A DNA stretch of 64,000 nucleotides from assembly GCF_022458985.1 (NCBI RefSeq), contig NC_061771.1, forward strand, positions 20,409,501 to 20,473,500, written 5' to 3'. Positions 47,101-59,300 of the stretch are shown one piece after another. The position numbers and the translations under genes are program-made. The DNA is from Mugil cephalus (Eukaryota; Chordata; Actinopteri; Mugiliformes; Mugilidae). The notes under the pieces are model-generated. The model had not been told where the DNA came from and did no database searches. It saw only the letters and a program-made list of their open reading frames with translations. How positions within the stretch are numbered: position 1 is the first letter of the stretch; each line of letters starts with the position of its first letter.

Positions 47101-47684
47101 TGAATCTTCAGCACCGACAGGATGTAAGCTCCTTTTACTCTGATCAGTGAGGCCTGAAGTGTGTGACGGGGCTGTGCATACACAATTTAGACTAAATCAA
47201 CACGTACCGATGATGCCAGCTTGTCGCAGATGTAGCAAAAGCACTGATCACAGATGAGCTGGTTACTGGCCACCGGAGAAGCAGTCTCGCGATCTGTAGC
47301 CCTGAGCAGGACAGAGGAGAAGCTGTGTGCTCGTCTGAAGCTGCTGGACGGCGTTAAAGAGCACCCACTGGTGTGTACTCACATAAATGGATGTATGGGA
47401 CAGTCGTAGCGCGCGTGAGGCAGCACCTCAGCGCTGCGGGAGTAGGTAACGACCAGGTCTTCATCCAGGCAACTTTGAGACAACGCACAGTCTGAAACAC
47501 AAAAGGAAGAGCAGCGGGTGATGTTTTAGGACGCCAGCTACCCTCACACAGAGCTGAAGTAGAAAATATTATAAATACCAGCTTTCTTCACTTCCTCCTC
47601 CTCCTCCAGGATGAGGCAGGACAGGTCGTCGTCACAGTCGTCGTCATCATCGCTGAGGATGATTACTTCTCCGCTGTCCGCCAT
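41149..47684 (-). CDS. Unrecognised conserved-looking protein with tandem SIM-like motifs and Cys-rich cluster
   Basis: I do not recognise this gene. Exons on the - strand: 47684-47579, 47491-47383, 47301-47208, 47039-46889, 46768-46651, 45804-45679, 45591-45529, 45427-45305, 45200-45045, 44932-44879, 44294-44032, 43964-43885, 42900-42823, about 42698-42621, 42534-42430, 41926-41824 and 41207-41149. All join in phase to about 621 residues. Residues 7-16 ([10 protein letters not shown]) and 24-31 (LILEEEEE) look like two SUMO-interaction motifs. Residues 89-118 hold C-x2-C-x-C-x2-C, then C104, C109, C113, C115 and H118, a possible zinc site. The remainder is Leu-rich and probably helical, with a basic KERKKKD patch. 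No membrane segment is seen. A 5' non-coding exon ends at 48044. The acceptor of the 42698 exon is uncertain. A nuclear, SUMO-linked role is only inference. Confidence 0.8.
42766..42789. repeat. ATA trinucleotide microsatellite
   Basis: A run of ATA units lies in the short interval between two coding exons of the minus-strand gene. It is part of a region with no clear splice acceptor; read in one frame it would encode seven tyrosines. Confidence 0.8.
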
Positions 47685-48043
47685 GTCTCCCTTAAGAAAA
47701 GGTTGGCACAAAACAAACAAACAAACAAAAAAACACACAGAGACAAAACGAGACTACAATCACCTCACAGAAGCAGACATGAAACAGGATTTTCTTCCTC
47801 TCCAACGCATTATACGTCAGTGCGAATGAATCTTAAAGGGTATTTGGAAGAAATACAACAGTGACTTGGTCTCCCCTAGTAACTACCAGCCCCCAAAAAG
47901 CGACATCACATTTCTTGTGTAAAAGAAACCAGCTAACCTTTATTCATAGCACAAAGTATACGATGTAGATAAGTAGATATAGTAACGTGAATCGGTTAAA
48001 ATACATTTAAATAAATACGTATTAAATTGTGTCCAAGCCCTAC

Positions 48044-48110
48044 CTTCCAGCTGACGATCGGAGATTCTCGCGCCTGCGGTATTGAAATTTCTCCGTCACC
48101 GGAAGTGATG
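48044..48110 (-). promoter_or_regulatory. 5' exon and ETS-like promoter site of the SIM/Cys-rich gene
   Basis: Read on the - strand, CTGGAAG then GTAGGG forms a splice donor (exon end 48044), matched by the acceptor TTAAG before 47690. CCGGAAGTG at 48099-48107 on the + strand is a canonical ETS/GABP-type site, common in housekeeping promoters. The start of transcription is not determined. Confidence 0.45.
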
Positions 48111-49827
48111 GAAATTCTTCTTCTTCTACTACTACTTTTCCTAGTTCTTCAACGAGTTCTACCTTTTTTTCTCTTTTTTTTCTTCTTCGTTGCTTTTTTA
48201 CGGCGCGTTACTGCCACCTGCTGAGTTGGAGGCCAAATCACTGTTTCGAAACTAAACCTAAATTTGACTATATATATATATATATAAATAAATAAATGAA
48301 TAAAGAGATACTTTTCATACTTTTTAATCTTCAGGTTTTGGATCAGTCATAATGCCCACATGAAGTCATTGGTATTAAAGTTGTCAAGATGTAAGTCTTT
48401 TTATAATTTGTCTATGGAAAAGATTGAACTGATTGACACATGAGCGGTTTGAATTGCTTCAAATGTGGTGGCTACTTGATGACATAATGCAATGGTAGGA
48501 ACGGAGGTTTTAAATATAGGCTATCTGATGATGGCCTTAAACATCCTCTCTCATTCAGAGGACAAAGGGCTCCCAGTGACCATGAGGAAGGAGTGAAGCC
48601 TGGATCTCTGCAGCCTCACTTCTGAGATGGAAGCTCAAGGCACGTCTCAACACCACTGACCAGAGGCCTTGGACACAGGCCGAACTAACACCATGTGCAT
48701 AATTCACAGTTGTGTAGTTCAAAGCAGGCATTTTAGAAAGCTGGAAAGAAGTTGGCATTCCACTAATTCTGAAGAAGCCCACATAGCCTGGAAAGATAGT
48801 TCAACAACTATATCCTTCCAGTTGTCAAAGATGTAAGTACAGTGGCATTAGAAACCTCTGTAGGACCTGGTCAATATTTGGATTATTTCTTTCTAATTGA
48901 TCTTCCTGAGCTCACTTCAGTCATTACAGCATCTAAACCATCAATTTGTCTTCTAGACCCATCCTGACTAAATTGCTCAAGGAGACAAGAAACAAGAGAC
49001 AAGAAACAAGCACAGAACAGTAATCTGAGGATTTAGTTGGCAGTACAGTCAGTGACCACAAGAGGGCAACAAAACACAAAGTTTTTACCTTCACACACAT
49101 GAACCTAATTGGAGACAACAACATCCTGTCATTTATTGTTATTGCTTTTAATGAGGTTTAGCTCTGTCGTGATCACACATGTCCACTATAAATACGAGTT
49201 TATCTGTGTCTCATACAAACTCATCATAAAATCATTAAAATCATATCAGACTTTCACTTCTGGAAAGCAATCAAATTTAAACACAGTATTTTTGTGTTTC
49301 ATTTTCTTCAGGTGCAGTTGTGTTGCTTTCATGATGTGAGGTGTGATGATGATCTGTGGTGGGAGTGGGTTGTGTTGAGAGATTTTGGCAGCAGTAGCAC
49401 TACTATATTAACGACCTGAGCATGTTTGATGTGCTGTGTGAAGCAGGAGAGCACAGATTCAGAGTGAGTTTGCGCCTAAGAAAGATCATATCACATGTTA
49501 AAGGCCTGATGTTACGGAGCCTCTTATCAGTCAAGAAGACAAAGTTATGACCCGACTTGAGGCATGTGGCATAAAGTTACGGAAATATACAGCTTAGGTG
49601 GATAGCGTCGGCATGTTTGGGAATTCCAGTTTTCACCAAAGTTAGTACGTCATTAGTATGTTGGAATACAGCAACTATTTATAGGCAGTTCAGCAGAGTT
49701 TTTTTCTTGTTCACATGGGTCAATGGTCTAACTGGGAACTTTTGAGGAAATGTTCCCTACTAGAAGGATGCTGACTCACACACTTGTCGTGCGAAGGATC
49801 ATTTCAGGAACCTTCAAAAGTTCAAGA

Positions 49828-50400
49828 CTTAGACAGACTTTAATGTTTCACGAGAGAAATTACTTTGTCACCATGGCTTCATTATACATAAAAGACACAA
49901 CACTCATAACAACATCAACAACAAAAAAAAAACAACAAAAAAGGGACAGATTAGATTAAAAGAAAATAAAAATAGCGTAATCAAGACAAATATACAGAAT
50001 TAGCATTGCGAACAAATGTACAAAAGTAGTCGGCAAAACAGTGTCTGAGGTGATGTGGTTGTTTGGCCAGTTGCATAACAACAGCAGCACGGCCAACGGA
50101 GTGTGTCAACTCATAGAGTCTGAAGCTGGGCACAGACGTACTGTGGTCCTATGAAGCAGGTCTCACCAGAGCACTTCTCATGACACACTCTCTCTGGGTC
50201 CCGTCGCCAAAGACCTCACGACCCCCTTGAGGACAGACGTCACTGTTGACCCGAACTTCCTTCTGCGCTCCTCCACCTCTGACTCCAGCCTGGCATCCCC
50301 AGCGCTTCTCCTGAAGTTCAGCAGGAATCTCACGTCTCACTCCAGGCAGCTCAGGGGACACGTACAGCCAATTTTCATGTGCAGAGTAGAAACAGCAATT
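49828..50400 (-). mobile_element. Rex1/L2-like LINE relic, 5' end of the pol ORF
   Basis: On the - strand, REIPAELQEKRWGCQAGVRG resembles the start of the endonuclease-reverse-transcriptase ORF of fish LINEs (EIPAEL...RGxRAGxR). The left end carries the ACTTTAATG...AAATTAC type 3' terminus. The coding body is missing or decayed. Confidence 0.5.
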
Positions 50401-51857
50401 TAGACCATACAATGAAAGTCTCCCTTACCAACAACCCTAAAACAATAAAATAAATATATAATATTAAACCTATAATATATACAAACAACTTAAATACATA
50501 ATATATATTGCCTGAGTGCTTGATTTCCCCAGTAAAACGTTCTGCTACAGATACAGTCAGACTACAGTTATCACGGTAGCCAGTCGCACTGCTATTGACA
50601 TTACAGACATAGCTGTTTAAATAGGTTTATATATGAATAAACATGTCAAAACCATAATTATCCCTGTTTTATCATTTTTTTTTTCAAATTTTCGAGCTGG
50701 AAATTTCCACATCACCAGTATCACAGTACTACTACTACTGCGCCGTTATTTATCATTTATATACAATATTTACTCATCATCATAGTAAAACAGTCAATCT
50801 ACTGCATTAATTCCTCTCTTAACCAGTAGAAAATGTCAACATGTGATTATGCATGTAAAAAAAATACTGTGATACTGTCACAGGATAGATTAATAATTAA
50901 TTAATAGGTTTTTGGTCATACTGCCCTTTTTTCTTTCTTCCTATCCTGAGCAGGGCAGCGGCCAAACCACACTGTGAAGCATTTTCCACATGAGAGAGAG
51001 TTCCCCCATTGACTGTGTTAACTGTGTTTTGTGCAGTCTCAGTCCTCAGCTGTCTCAGGAGGTCCTGCTGGATGAGGTGGACCTGCTGTGGGAAACCCAG
51101 ATGTACCTGTGTGGAGAAGAGGGAGATCCTCCAACCTCTGCCAAAACTACTACTGGAGAACTGACAACACAACAAAACCACGAGTAGAGGGAGAGGGGTT
51201 GAGCTCGACATTGAGAGCAGTACTACCATTTGTCTTGGTTCAGGAGTCTAATGTTTGTGTTGCTGTGTTTTATCTTTACAAAAAAAAAAAAAAAAAGTAA
51301 GACCCAATGAGTCAGTGGGTGCGAAACATGGCATGAACTGAAAACAGGAAACAACAACGTCTCTGTAGCCTATTAAAAGGTCATGTATATAACATCTCTG
51401 AACCCGTCATTACTGTGGTTTACCGGTGGTATAGGAGAAACATTCAAGTTTATTGATTTCCTGTCTGTTGTGTTTCCTCATTGGTTACTCATTAGTTTCT
51501 CCTAGCGTCTTGTTGTCTCTTAGCCCCTGTGTGTATATATAGCCCTGCCTTTCTCTGTTCCCTGTCGTGTCGTTGTGGTACTTTCCTTGTGATTTCTCCT
51601 GGCCTTGTTCCTGTTCTGTGTGTTTTCTGAACCTTATATGTAGGAGCGAGTAGCCTACAGCATTATCTGTATCTGTATCTGTTAACCATACGAATTATCT
51701 GTGTCCATATCTGTACTCGGATTGGGTGGAATTTAACCCAAAAGTGGGTCGGGTTTTGTTGAGTTTCAACTCAGCGTAACTTTCTTTTTTTAACATTTCA
51801 TTTTTTTTTCAGTGTGATTTTTTTTTTGGTTCCTTTTATTTTATTTTTATCCACACC

Positions 51858-51860
<3 letters not shown>

Positions 51861-51893
<33 letters not shown>
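51861..51893. repeat. GT dinucleotide microsatellite
   Basis: A nearly perfect GT run of about 33 nt followed by a GA run to 51908. Confidence 0.9.
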
Positions 51894-51896
<3 letters not shown>

Positions 51897-53322
51897 AGAG
51901 AGAGAGAGTTCCCCGAATTTCCTGTCTACTCATCGTTTCTCCTACATTTGAGTCCTCTCCTTAAAACATACACAAATCCTGACAGTTTTTACTAATGCCA
52001 TATGACACAAGCAGAAAATTTGTACCTTTCTTCTTTCCAACACACTTCAACAATTCTGTAATCTATACCCTTGTTCAACCCCACACATATTAATAAACTG
52101 CTTAAACGATACACCTCCCAGTCACAATGTCTTGAATTTAACTTGTGTAATTGAAACTGGCATGGAAATGAGACTTGAATGATCATTTATGAGAAGGACA
52201 AAGGAGAATTGGGAATTGCTGCCGCTTTCACAACATGAACAAGAGGCAACAAAGTATTTTCTATTGTTTATTTTTGTTTTGTATTAATTACTGAAGTGTA
52301 TACTAGTGTGGTAATATGTTCACATTAATGTCTGATGTATCCACGACTGATTTGTCCTTGGGGTTAGCTGATCAGATTATTATTTTATTAAGAAAATGAA
52401 AAACATGTCACAAATAACAAGTGTCAAGGTTATTGGTTCAGGCTTATTGGGTCAAGTTTCACTTAGGTAAACTGTAAAACAAGACAAAAACATACAAATA
52501 TCCCACATTTATGTTCTTCACTAGCTTTATTTTTATGTATAAATATGCTGATGCGGCATCTCCATGGCAACGATTCGGCCTGTGAGCTAATTAGCGTGGC
52601 TAACATTAGCTGCTCTTGGAAAATGACAAAAAAGCAAAAGAAGCAAACAAAATGCCAGATAAAGGAGTGCAACTGGTTCACAGGACATAAAAGCAAACAT
52701 TTCATCTCTGCTTAGTAGTTTTTATCTGCTACAGCTTTAGTGAAAATCAGCATATCTCTATAATTAATCTGGATCATTTTAGATGTGGAGCAGAGTTTTA
52801 TCTTTGTGCTCTCAAAGTAAAATAAAATAAAAAATCTGTTGCTTTGTGGTATCTCTAACTCGCAGTGAGAATTTTTTTGCGCAAAGAAAAGAAAGAGAGT
52901 GTCACACGTAGTCATAAAAATAAACAAACCTGTACAAAAAAAACTTTATGGCTTCAATTCCCAAAACATGCGGTGGACGTCCATCAGTGTCTAGATTCCT
53001 GCCTGATCATCCTCTGTGAGAACTAAACTAAAGTACCTAAAGCAGGACTCAGACTGCAAGAATTTTTAGACTTTAATGATCCACAAGGATCGATCAATTG
53101 ATCTAGTCGTCTCTTTAAGTTGTCCTTTGCTGTGTTGTACAATTTCTAGGTATCCCCTGCTTCATTGAGCCTAAAAGTAAAGAACAGAATATTTAAGTCA
53201 GGTTAAACATAGAGTGAGGCATTTTAAAGAATACAAGAAACATTTTTCTACAGTCAGAACACAAAGAAACCTTTTCAATAGCTAATCTATAACCCAGGTT
53301 GTTTTGAAAAAGCATGAAATAC

Positions 53323-56300
53323 TCACTCAGAGGTTGATTTGGATCTAAAGTTGGCAACAGCATACGGGACCATCTCTTCATCTTGGGACTGAGGTGGGTT
53401 TGCGAAGGAGTAGATAGGATCTGTGTTGTGCTTAGTGAAGTGGATTCTGCTGTAGTAAAGTTCCTGCTCTGCTGGTTGAGCTGAGGAGTCATCGTCACTG
53501 GGACCACAGTTGAACTGATGAAACACGAGAGAAATTGCATTAACCGTTTAGCTAACCTTTTGAAGTAATGTTGGGTGATACACTGAAGTGGAGTTTTTGT
53601 TTTTAAACTAAATAAAAAAGAGCCTCTGTTTCCACGCTCTGTTGTCACCCACACAACAGTCAGTTGTCTTTAGTGATGTTTCCTTTTAACCGGTACACAA
53701 CAAGCTGCTCAAGATGATATGATACCAAATAGAGGCAGGTATGTTACTCGACTGATTTTGCATTTCTAATGCTAATTATGTAAATCTTTTGATTACATTG
53801 TTTATTTTTGTTTAATTTGATCTCATTTGTTTTATATTTCTTGTGTTTTTTGTGTGGTTTACTTTTATGTGCAACAAAGTTACAATGACAAAGTAATTTC
53901 TTTCGTGGATCATTAAAGCCTGTCTTAGTCCAAGTAATGTTTAATGTGGAACACACCACTGAGCTGAAGTTTATTCACTAGCAAGGACCACACTTCCAAC
54001 CAGAAGGACGATTTAATGAATTATTGATATGGATGAGTACGGACGAGACGATGATGGGATGATTGCGGTGCAGTGTGGGGAAGCTTCGAAGGAGGATCCC
54101 CCGTGGCTCCCGGGCATGATGGACCCCCAAAAAGTGTCATTGTTTGATGCGGGATAAAGCTGATTTGAGTTCGGAGCGGATGTAACGAAGGTGAGCTTGC
54201 AAAGACTAGTATCCTAGGGACTGGATGAGGTGGTCTGGGATGCCACTTGGAGAAGCTGGGGTGACTGCTCCTATCCTGAAGGAGTGGCCGGAGGCCGGAG
54301 TAATGAGTAGGAGAGATACCTGAGGAAGAAAGGACTTGACGGAGGTGCCAATGGAACCAGAAACAGGTGGCGATCAGACCGGACTCAGAGACGAATAGAG
54401 CATGCTGGTGGTAAAGGGCTTAAGGACAGCCAGTAATGAAGTTGACTACCGACGATTAGGAAGGGGTTAAGATCGGATGGAATGTTAAAACAGAAGACTG
54501 GTGTTGGGAGTCCAGACTGGCTGGTTTTGGAGCGTTTCATATGGTTTCGCTCAAGAAGTAGGTCAGAACTGTGAGGCAGCAGTGCCGGAGGGAATCGAAA
54601 TGGAGGGTCAAGGCGGTGCATTCCGAGCATCTGAGAAAACCAAAAAAAGCTAATATGAACATGACTTCTAGAGTTTGAGCAACGTGAGGGGGTGCTGTAG
54701 CCGGAGCAGACGGTGTTAATGCACTGAGACAGCGAATCTAAGGTTAGAGGAAGGCGTTGGGGGTGAGAGGCTGGTTCATGTCGCAAAAGGCTTCTGAGGA
54801 TAGGCTGTCGATAATGGCGTACTGAGACTCTGTGATAAGGGGTAGGAGAGTGGGGTTTACATGTTCGAAATCAAGGCTGAATATGGAGGAACCGGTGTCA
54901 GTCTGCGTATGACGCCAAGCTTCTAAACTTCTGAAACGAAAAACTAGAGAGAGCAACAGCATTGAAGTGGCCAGGTGACGGGGGCGGCAAATAATGTACT
55001 GGTGTTTTATGGAAAGCCAGGTGAGCTGTCGTAGGGATGGTTATGACGGATGGGAAGTTGGAGCAGCCTTTGTTGATAATATCGACGATCGCCCTGTTAT
55101 CCGAGTGGATAAGGACGGATTGGCGGGACCATTCGTGACCTCACAGGGTAGTGGCGACTACGATGGGGTAGATTTCAAACAGGCAGATGAAATGATACTC
55201 GTTTATGAGTTCTGGGGGCCATTTGCTTATGAACCATTTCCCATTGTAGAAACCCCCAAAACCGACTGAGGGGGCAGCATCTGTGAATAAGCTGATATCG
55301 TGAGGGTGGGTCGATGCGTCTTTGTAAAAAAAAAAAAGAGATCCTGTTCCAGTTGACAAGAAGGTGAAGCCAGAAATGCCAGAATAAAATGATGCGAAGT
55401 GCGAGGTTGAGGTGGCCTAAGAGAGAAAACAGCTGGTGTTTGGTGCAGTTAGGGGTGATGAGGAAGTTAGATATCAAGAGGCTGATGTGGTGAAGCTTCT
55501 CCATTGGCAGGGAAGCTTGGAACCGGACAGTATAGGTGGGGTTATACCGAGGAACGCGAGGGATGTGGGTGGGCCCTGAGTTTTCTCTGCGGAAAGTGGA
55601 TCCCCTAGGTTGGAAAAGACTGATGTCAGAACTGTGAGACTGGAAGCTGGTGGTGATGAAGGGGGGTAAGCAAAGTGTTTCTGACAAGGTGTCGAAGAGT
55701 TTCGTACTACTTTTGCAGCCGAAGGTGAGCCTAACAGCGAAATAGTAAGTGCTACGCCACTGAATGTTGAAGAAACGCCAGAAGTATGGGTGTAGTGGGA
55801 GGACTTTGAAAGCACTCGTAATGTCCGCTTCTGAGAGCCAGGACCCTCTTCCGGGCCGTTTGAGCAGGGCTATGGCGTGGTTAATGGTGGCATAGTGAAG
55901 AAAGAAATCTTTGCTTGGGATCAGGCTGTTGACGCTGGGGAGGTCTATTATGACGACAGGGCTGATGCGGAAGGTAGGAAACAGAGGGTGAGAGAATGGG
56001 CCGATCATAAAGCCTTCCTTGACTTCCTTCACAAGAAGGATGCCGACTGACTGTGGGTCATTTGTGGCCGGAGGGGCGGGCAGATGCCCCGAGGAAAGAT
56101 GGCTGATGCATCGGCTGGTTTGGTGCAGCTCCAAGTAGGTAAGCTGGTTGAAGTGGCTGTAGAGTCTATATGGCAGAGGCCATGGGCATCCCAGTGCCCG
56201 GTGTCCTAGTGAGAGTGAGTTGCTGGTGGTGCTGAAGCAAGGTGAAAGATGCTGGTCTCCCGGTGCCAGGAATGCTTGGAGCCTGGTTTGGGAGACCTTC

Positions 56301-59300
56301 TGCTGCAGAACAAAAGGCGGGTGTTTTGGAATTGGGTTGTTTTCTATGGAGCCGCTTTTGAAATGGTGGAGATTGCAGGACGAATTAGGGTGGACTGTTC
56401 CTTTACTCGGCGGCTGGGCGTCGGCGACGTCGGTTATGTCGTGCGTGGTGACGTCATCGGGAAGGGCGCTGATGGTGGCTTAATTACATTGGTGTGCCGA
56501 AATTAGCGCGTTTAGTTTAGTTTAGTTTTATTGTCTGGTCGGTGGAAAGGGATTGCTCTCTCTCTCTCTGAGGACTCTTTGGAGAGTTGCCACTGAGTAG
56601 TCGGAAATTTTTTATGAAATGTGTGCGTTAGGAGACCTTACTGGAGCGATAAGGCGCTGTGAGCGACGGCGAGTTGAGGTACTGGCAGGATTGCGACGAC
56701 GGTCGGCGTTCGAATTCCTCTTGGGCGACTGAGTTGAATGGCTGCTGGGCGGGAAGAGGTACATTGCCGTCCTCGGACCTTTTCACTGGAAAGGTGAGGC
56801 GGACTGGAAATTCTGGAGGAATCGTAGGAAGAGATATAGTTCTGAATGGCGAGCAGAGATGAACCGGGATGGACATGGACCGCCGATGAAATGGTAAAAG
56901 ATGGTGGTCGATGATTGCGTCTCCGGGATTGTGGTGATGGAGACGTTTTCGGAACCGTATCCCGAGCGTCCTGGCGTCTGGCTGAAACCTGGGAGAGGGT
57001 CCTCCCGGTTGGGAGTGAAGAGGTTGTCGTCTGATGGGGACAGGGAGATGGCGTCCAAGTTGGTAAGGTAAGTCTTTTTATTATTTATTTATTTATGCAA
57101 GTTGTTGGGATGCATAGGTTGGGAGGGTATTTAAAACGGAAGTGGCGGGAAGGCGCGGTTGGGGTGTGGTCCCGCTCCTGAAACCGATGTAAGGCATCAC
57201 TGAAAACTAACTAGTAAACACAGTAAACCTGTGATAGCACCTCAAAACAAAACAAAACAAACAAAAAAACAGAAATGTGTCTTTATGAGATTCTGGTGCT
57301 CCTTTGCCAAGCTCCAAAACCACAACTACATTACAACATAAATTGCAACATCAAGTGGTCTCATCTTACAGTGTCACCCCATATTACAAGACAGGGCACT
57401 TTTGGAAGAAAATGGAATAATCGTTTCAAGGAAATACGATGAAAACAATGGCGAGTTTAAACCATCAAGCTGCAGATATTTTACTAAGTTATATAATAGC
57501 CACAAAGGTAAGATTGTGCTGCATCTGTAGACGTTTTATTCAACAATAGATCTGTGGAGTAGCAGAGCCATTAATGCTGACATGAGACATACTGTTTTAC
57601 CTAAGATTGTAAGTGATACTGTTGTCATGGTGCTATTCTTACAATATGGACACACCAAAAAGACATACGAGAACTATCATCAACAAAGGCCAACGATGAT
57701 GTTACCTCACGTCTCCTGAATCACACCGATCTGTTGGTCTACGGTTTATTTATACCTGGGTGACAATGTTATTGTTATTCATATATATACATATATATGT
57801 TGCTTAGCAGTGGCAACTGAAAGTAGAGTAATTATAACCATAGAGCTGTTGGTTGGGAGGGTTAGCATGACATAGTAGATACACAGTGGTTGAAGCTGCT
57901 AATATGTATGAGAGGCATGTGAGATAATATACCTTTAAACTAACCAAAAACAAAATTTTATGGCAGCTGTCACAGGCTGCATATTTATGTAGCATGCAAA
58001 GGGAGGGAATAATGTCATTTGTTCAACTGAAGCTACTCTTCGACTGTTATGATATCATTTTATCATTATCATATCATTTTAAAACAGATACAGAATTTAT
58101 GACTCAAAAGAAGCAGAGTTATTAGTCTTTACCTGCTCCAAGTTGTCCAAGGTTTCATTCACGGCAGATCGACTAGAAGTTCTTTTTTTTCTGGTGAGTG
58201 AATATAAAAACTTGGTTAGTGTATGAATTATCTTGTGGATCACTGATCTCAGAAAGCGATGCTGACCTAATCCACAAGAAGACCATGAGAGATATTAAAA
58301 TCGGGAGAAATGTAGAAACTGCAGCTGCCGCTGGGTTCCATTTAGATGTTTGTTTAGTTTGGACAGTGAGAGTCTTTAGAGCTGAGTTGATGTCTCTGTT
58401 GGTTCTGACAGCACAGGTGTAGTTTCCTGAATCCTGACTGCTGACTGGGTCGAGAAGCAGGTGTTTCCTTTGGTTATGTGTCAAGTTCACAGGTCGATTG
58501 TTGAAGTACCAAATGTAGTTTGTGTTAGCAGGTAGAGGACAGCTGGTCCTGCAGGTCAGTGAGACTCTCTCACCCTCTGTCACCACTGGAGAGGGACTTA
58601 TCTTCACTTTCAAATCTGAAAGACAGACAGATAGAGTAGTAAATGTAAAAGAGACATTTTATATATGAGAACGTATATTGATGACTGGTAGGACATGAGT
58701 AACAGATTCTAATTACCTGTGACAACCAGAGAGACTCCAGGAGAACCAGACACTTGTTCATAGTTTGTTTTGATTCTGAAGATGTATTCTGCTGAGTCCT
58801 TCTTCTTCAGGTTGTTTAACGTGAGGATGTGTTGGTTCCGCGCGTTGTCGTAAACCTTCACATTACGTGTCTCTCCAGTCAGCTGTTGATCTTCCTTTTC
58901 AATATTTTCCTTTACTTTGTACCAAATTTTAGACTCTGGCTGCTGGTTGTCAGGATGAGAATATTCACTGGAAATGTTCAGAGAAGATCCTTTCAGAGCA
59001 CAGATTCTCCTGCTGATATAATTCACTCTGTAACAGTTCTTCTCATCTACACCTGAAATATTAATGGAAGACAAGAGACAGATTCACTTTAAGTACCAAT
59101 TAAAAACACTTTGAATAATCCTTAAATCAAAATTCATCCCTGGTGAAAGTTATCAACTTCCTAGCAGGTAAAAATTGTTGAAATCAGGACATTATCCAGT
59201 GACTAAAACCATTTAAAAGATACCTAAATCATAAGATGGTTCATACTCACAGACGTCAGCAGACTGCAGATCCTCAAGACCTTTCACAGCACAAGAGAAA

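Larger units (their letters stand above)
48111..53322. repeat. Repeat-rich intergenic region
   Basis: No intact gene is seen. Contents: a pyrimidine-rich TTC tract (48115-48190), a TA run (48269-48286), an unassigned element-like block (about 48530-48840), LINE relic 49828-50400, A tracts (51280-51296), and a GT repeat (51861-51893) running into GA repeats. At 53065-53105 a motif like ACTTTAATGATCCACAAGG marks another LINE or SINE 3' end. Confidence 0.5.

Noticed and set aside
48555..48782. 75-aa minus-strand ORF as a gene
   Set aside because: No domain, no splice partners and repeat-like surroundings; the element type could not be assigned.
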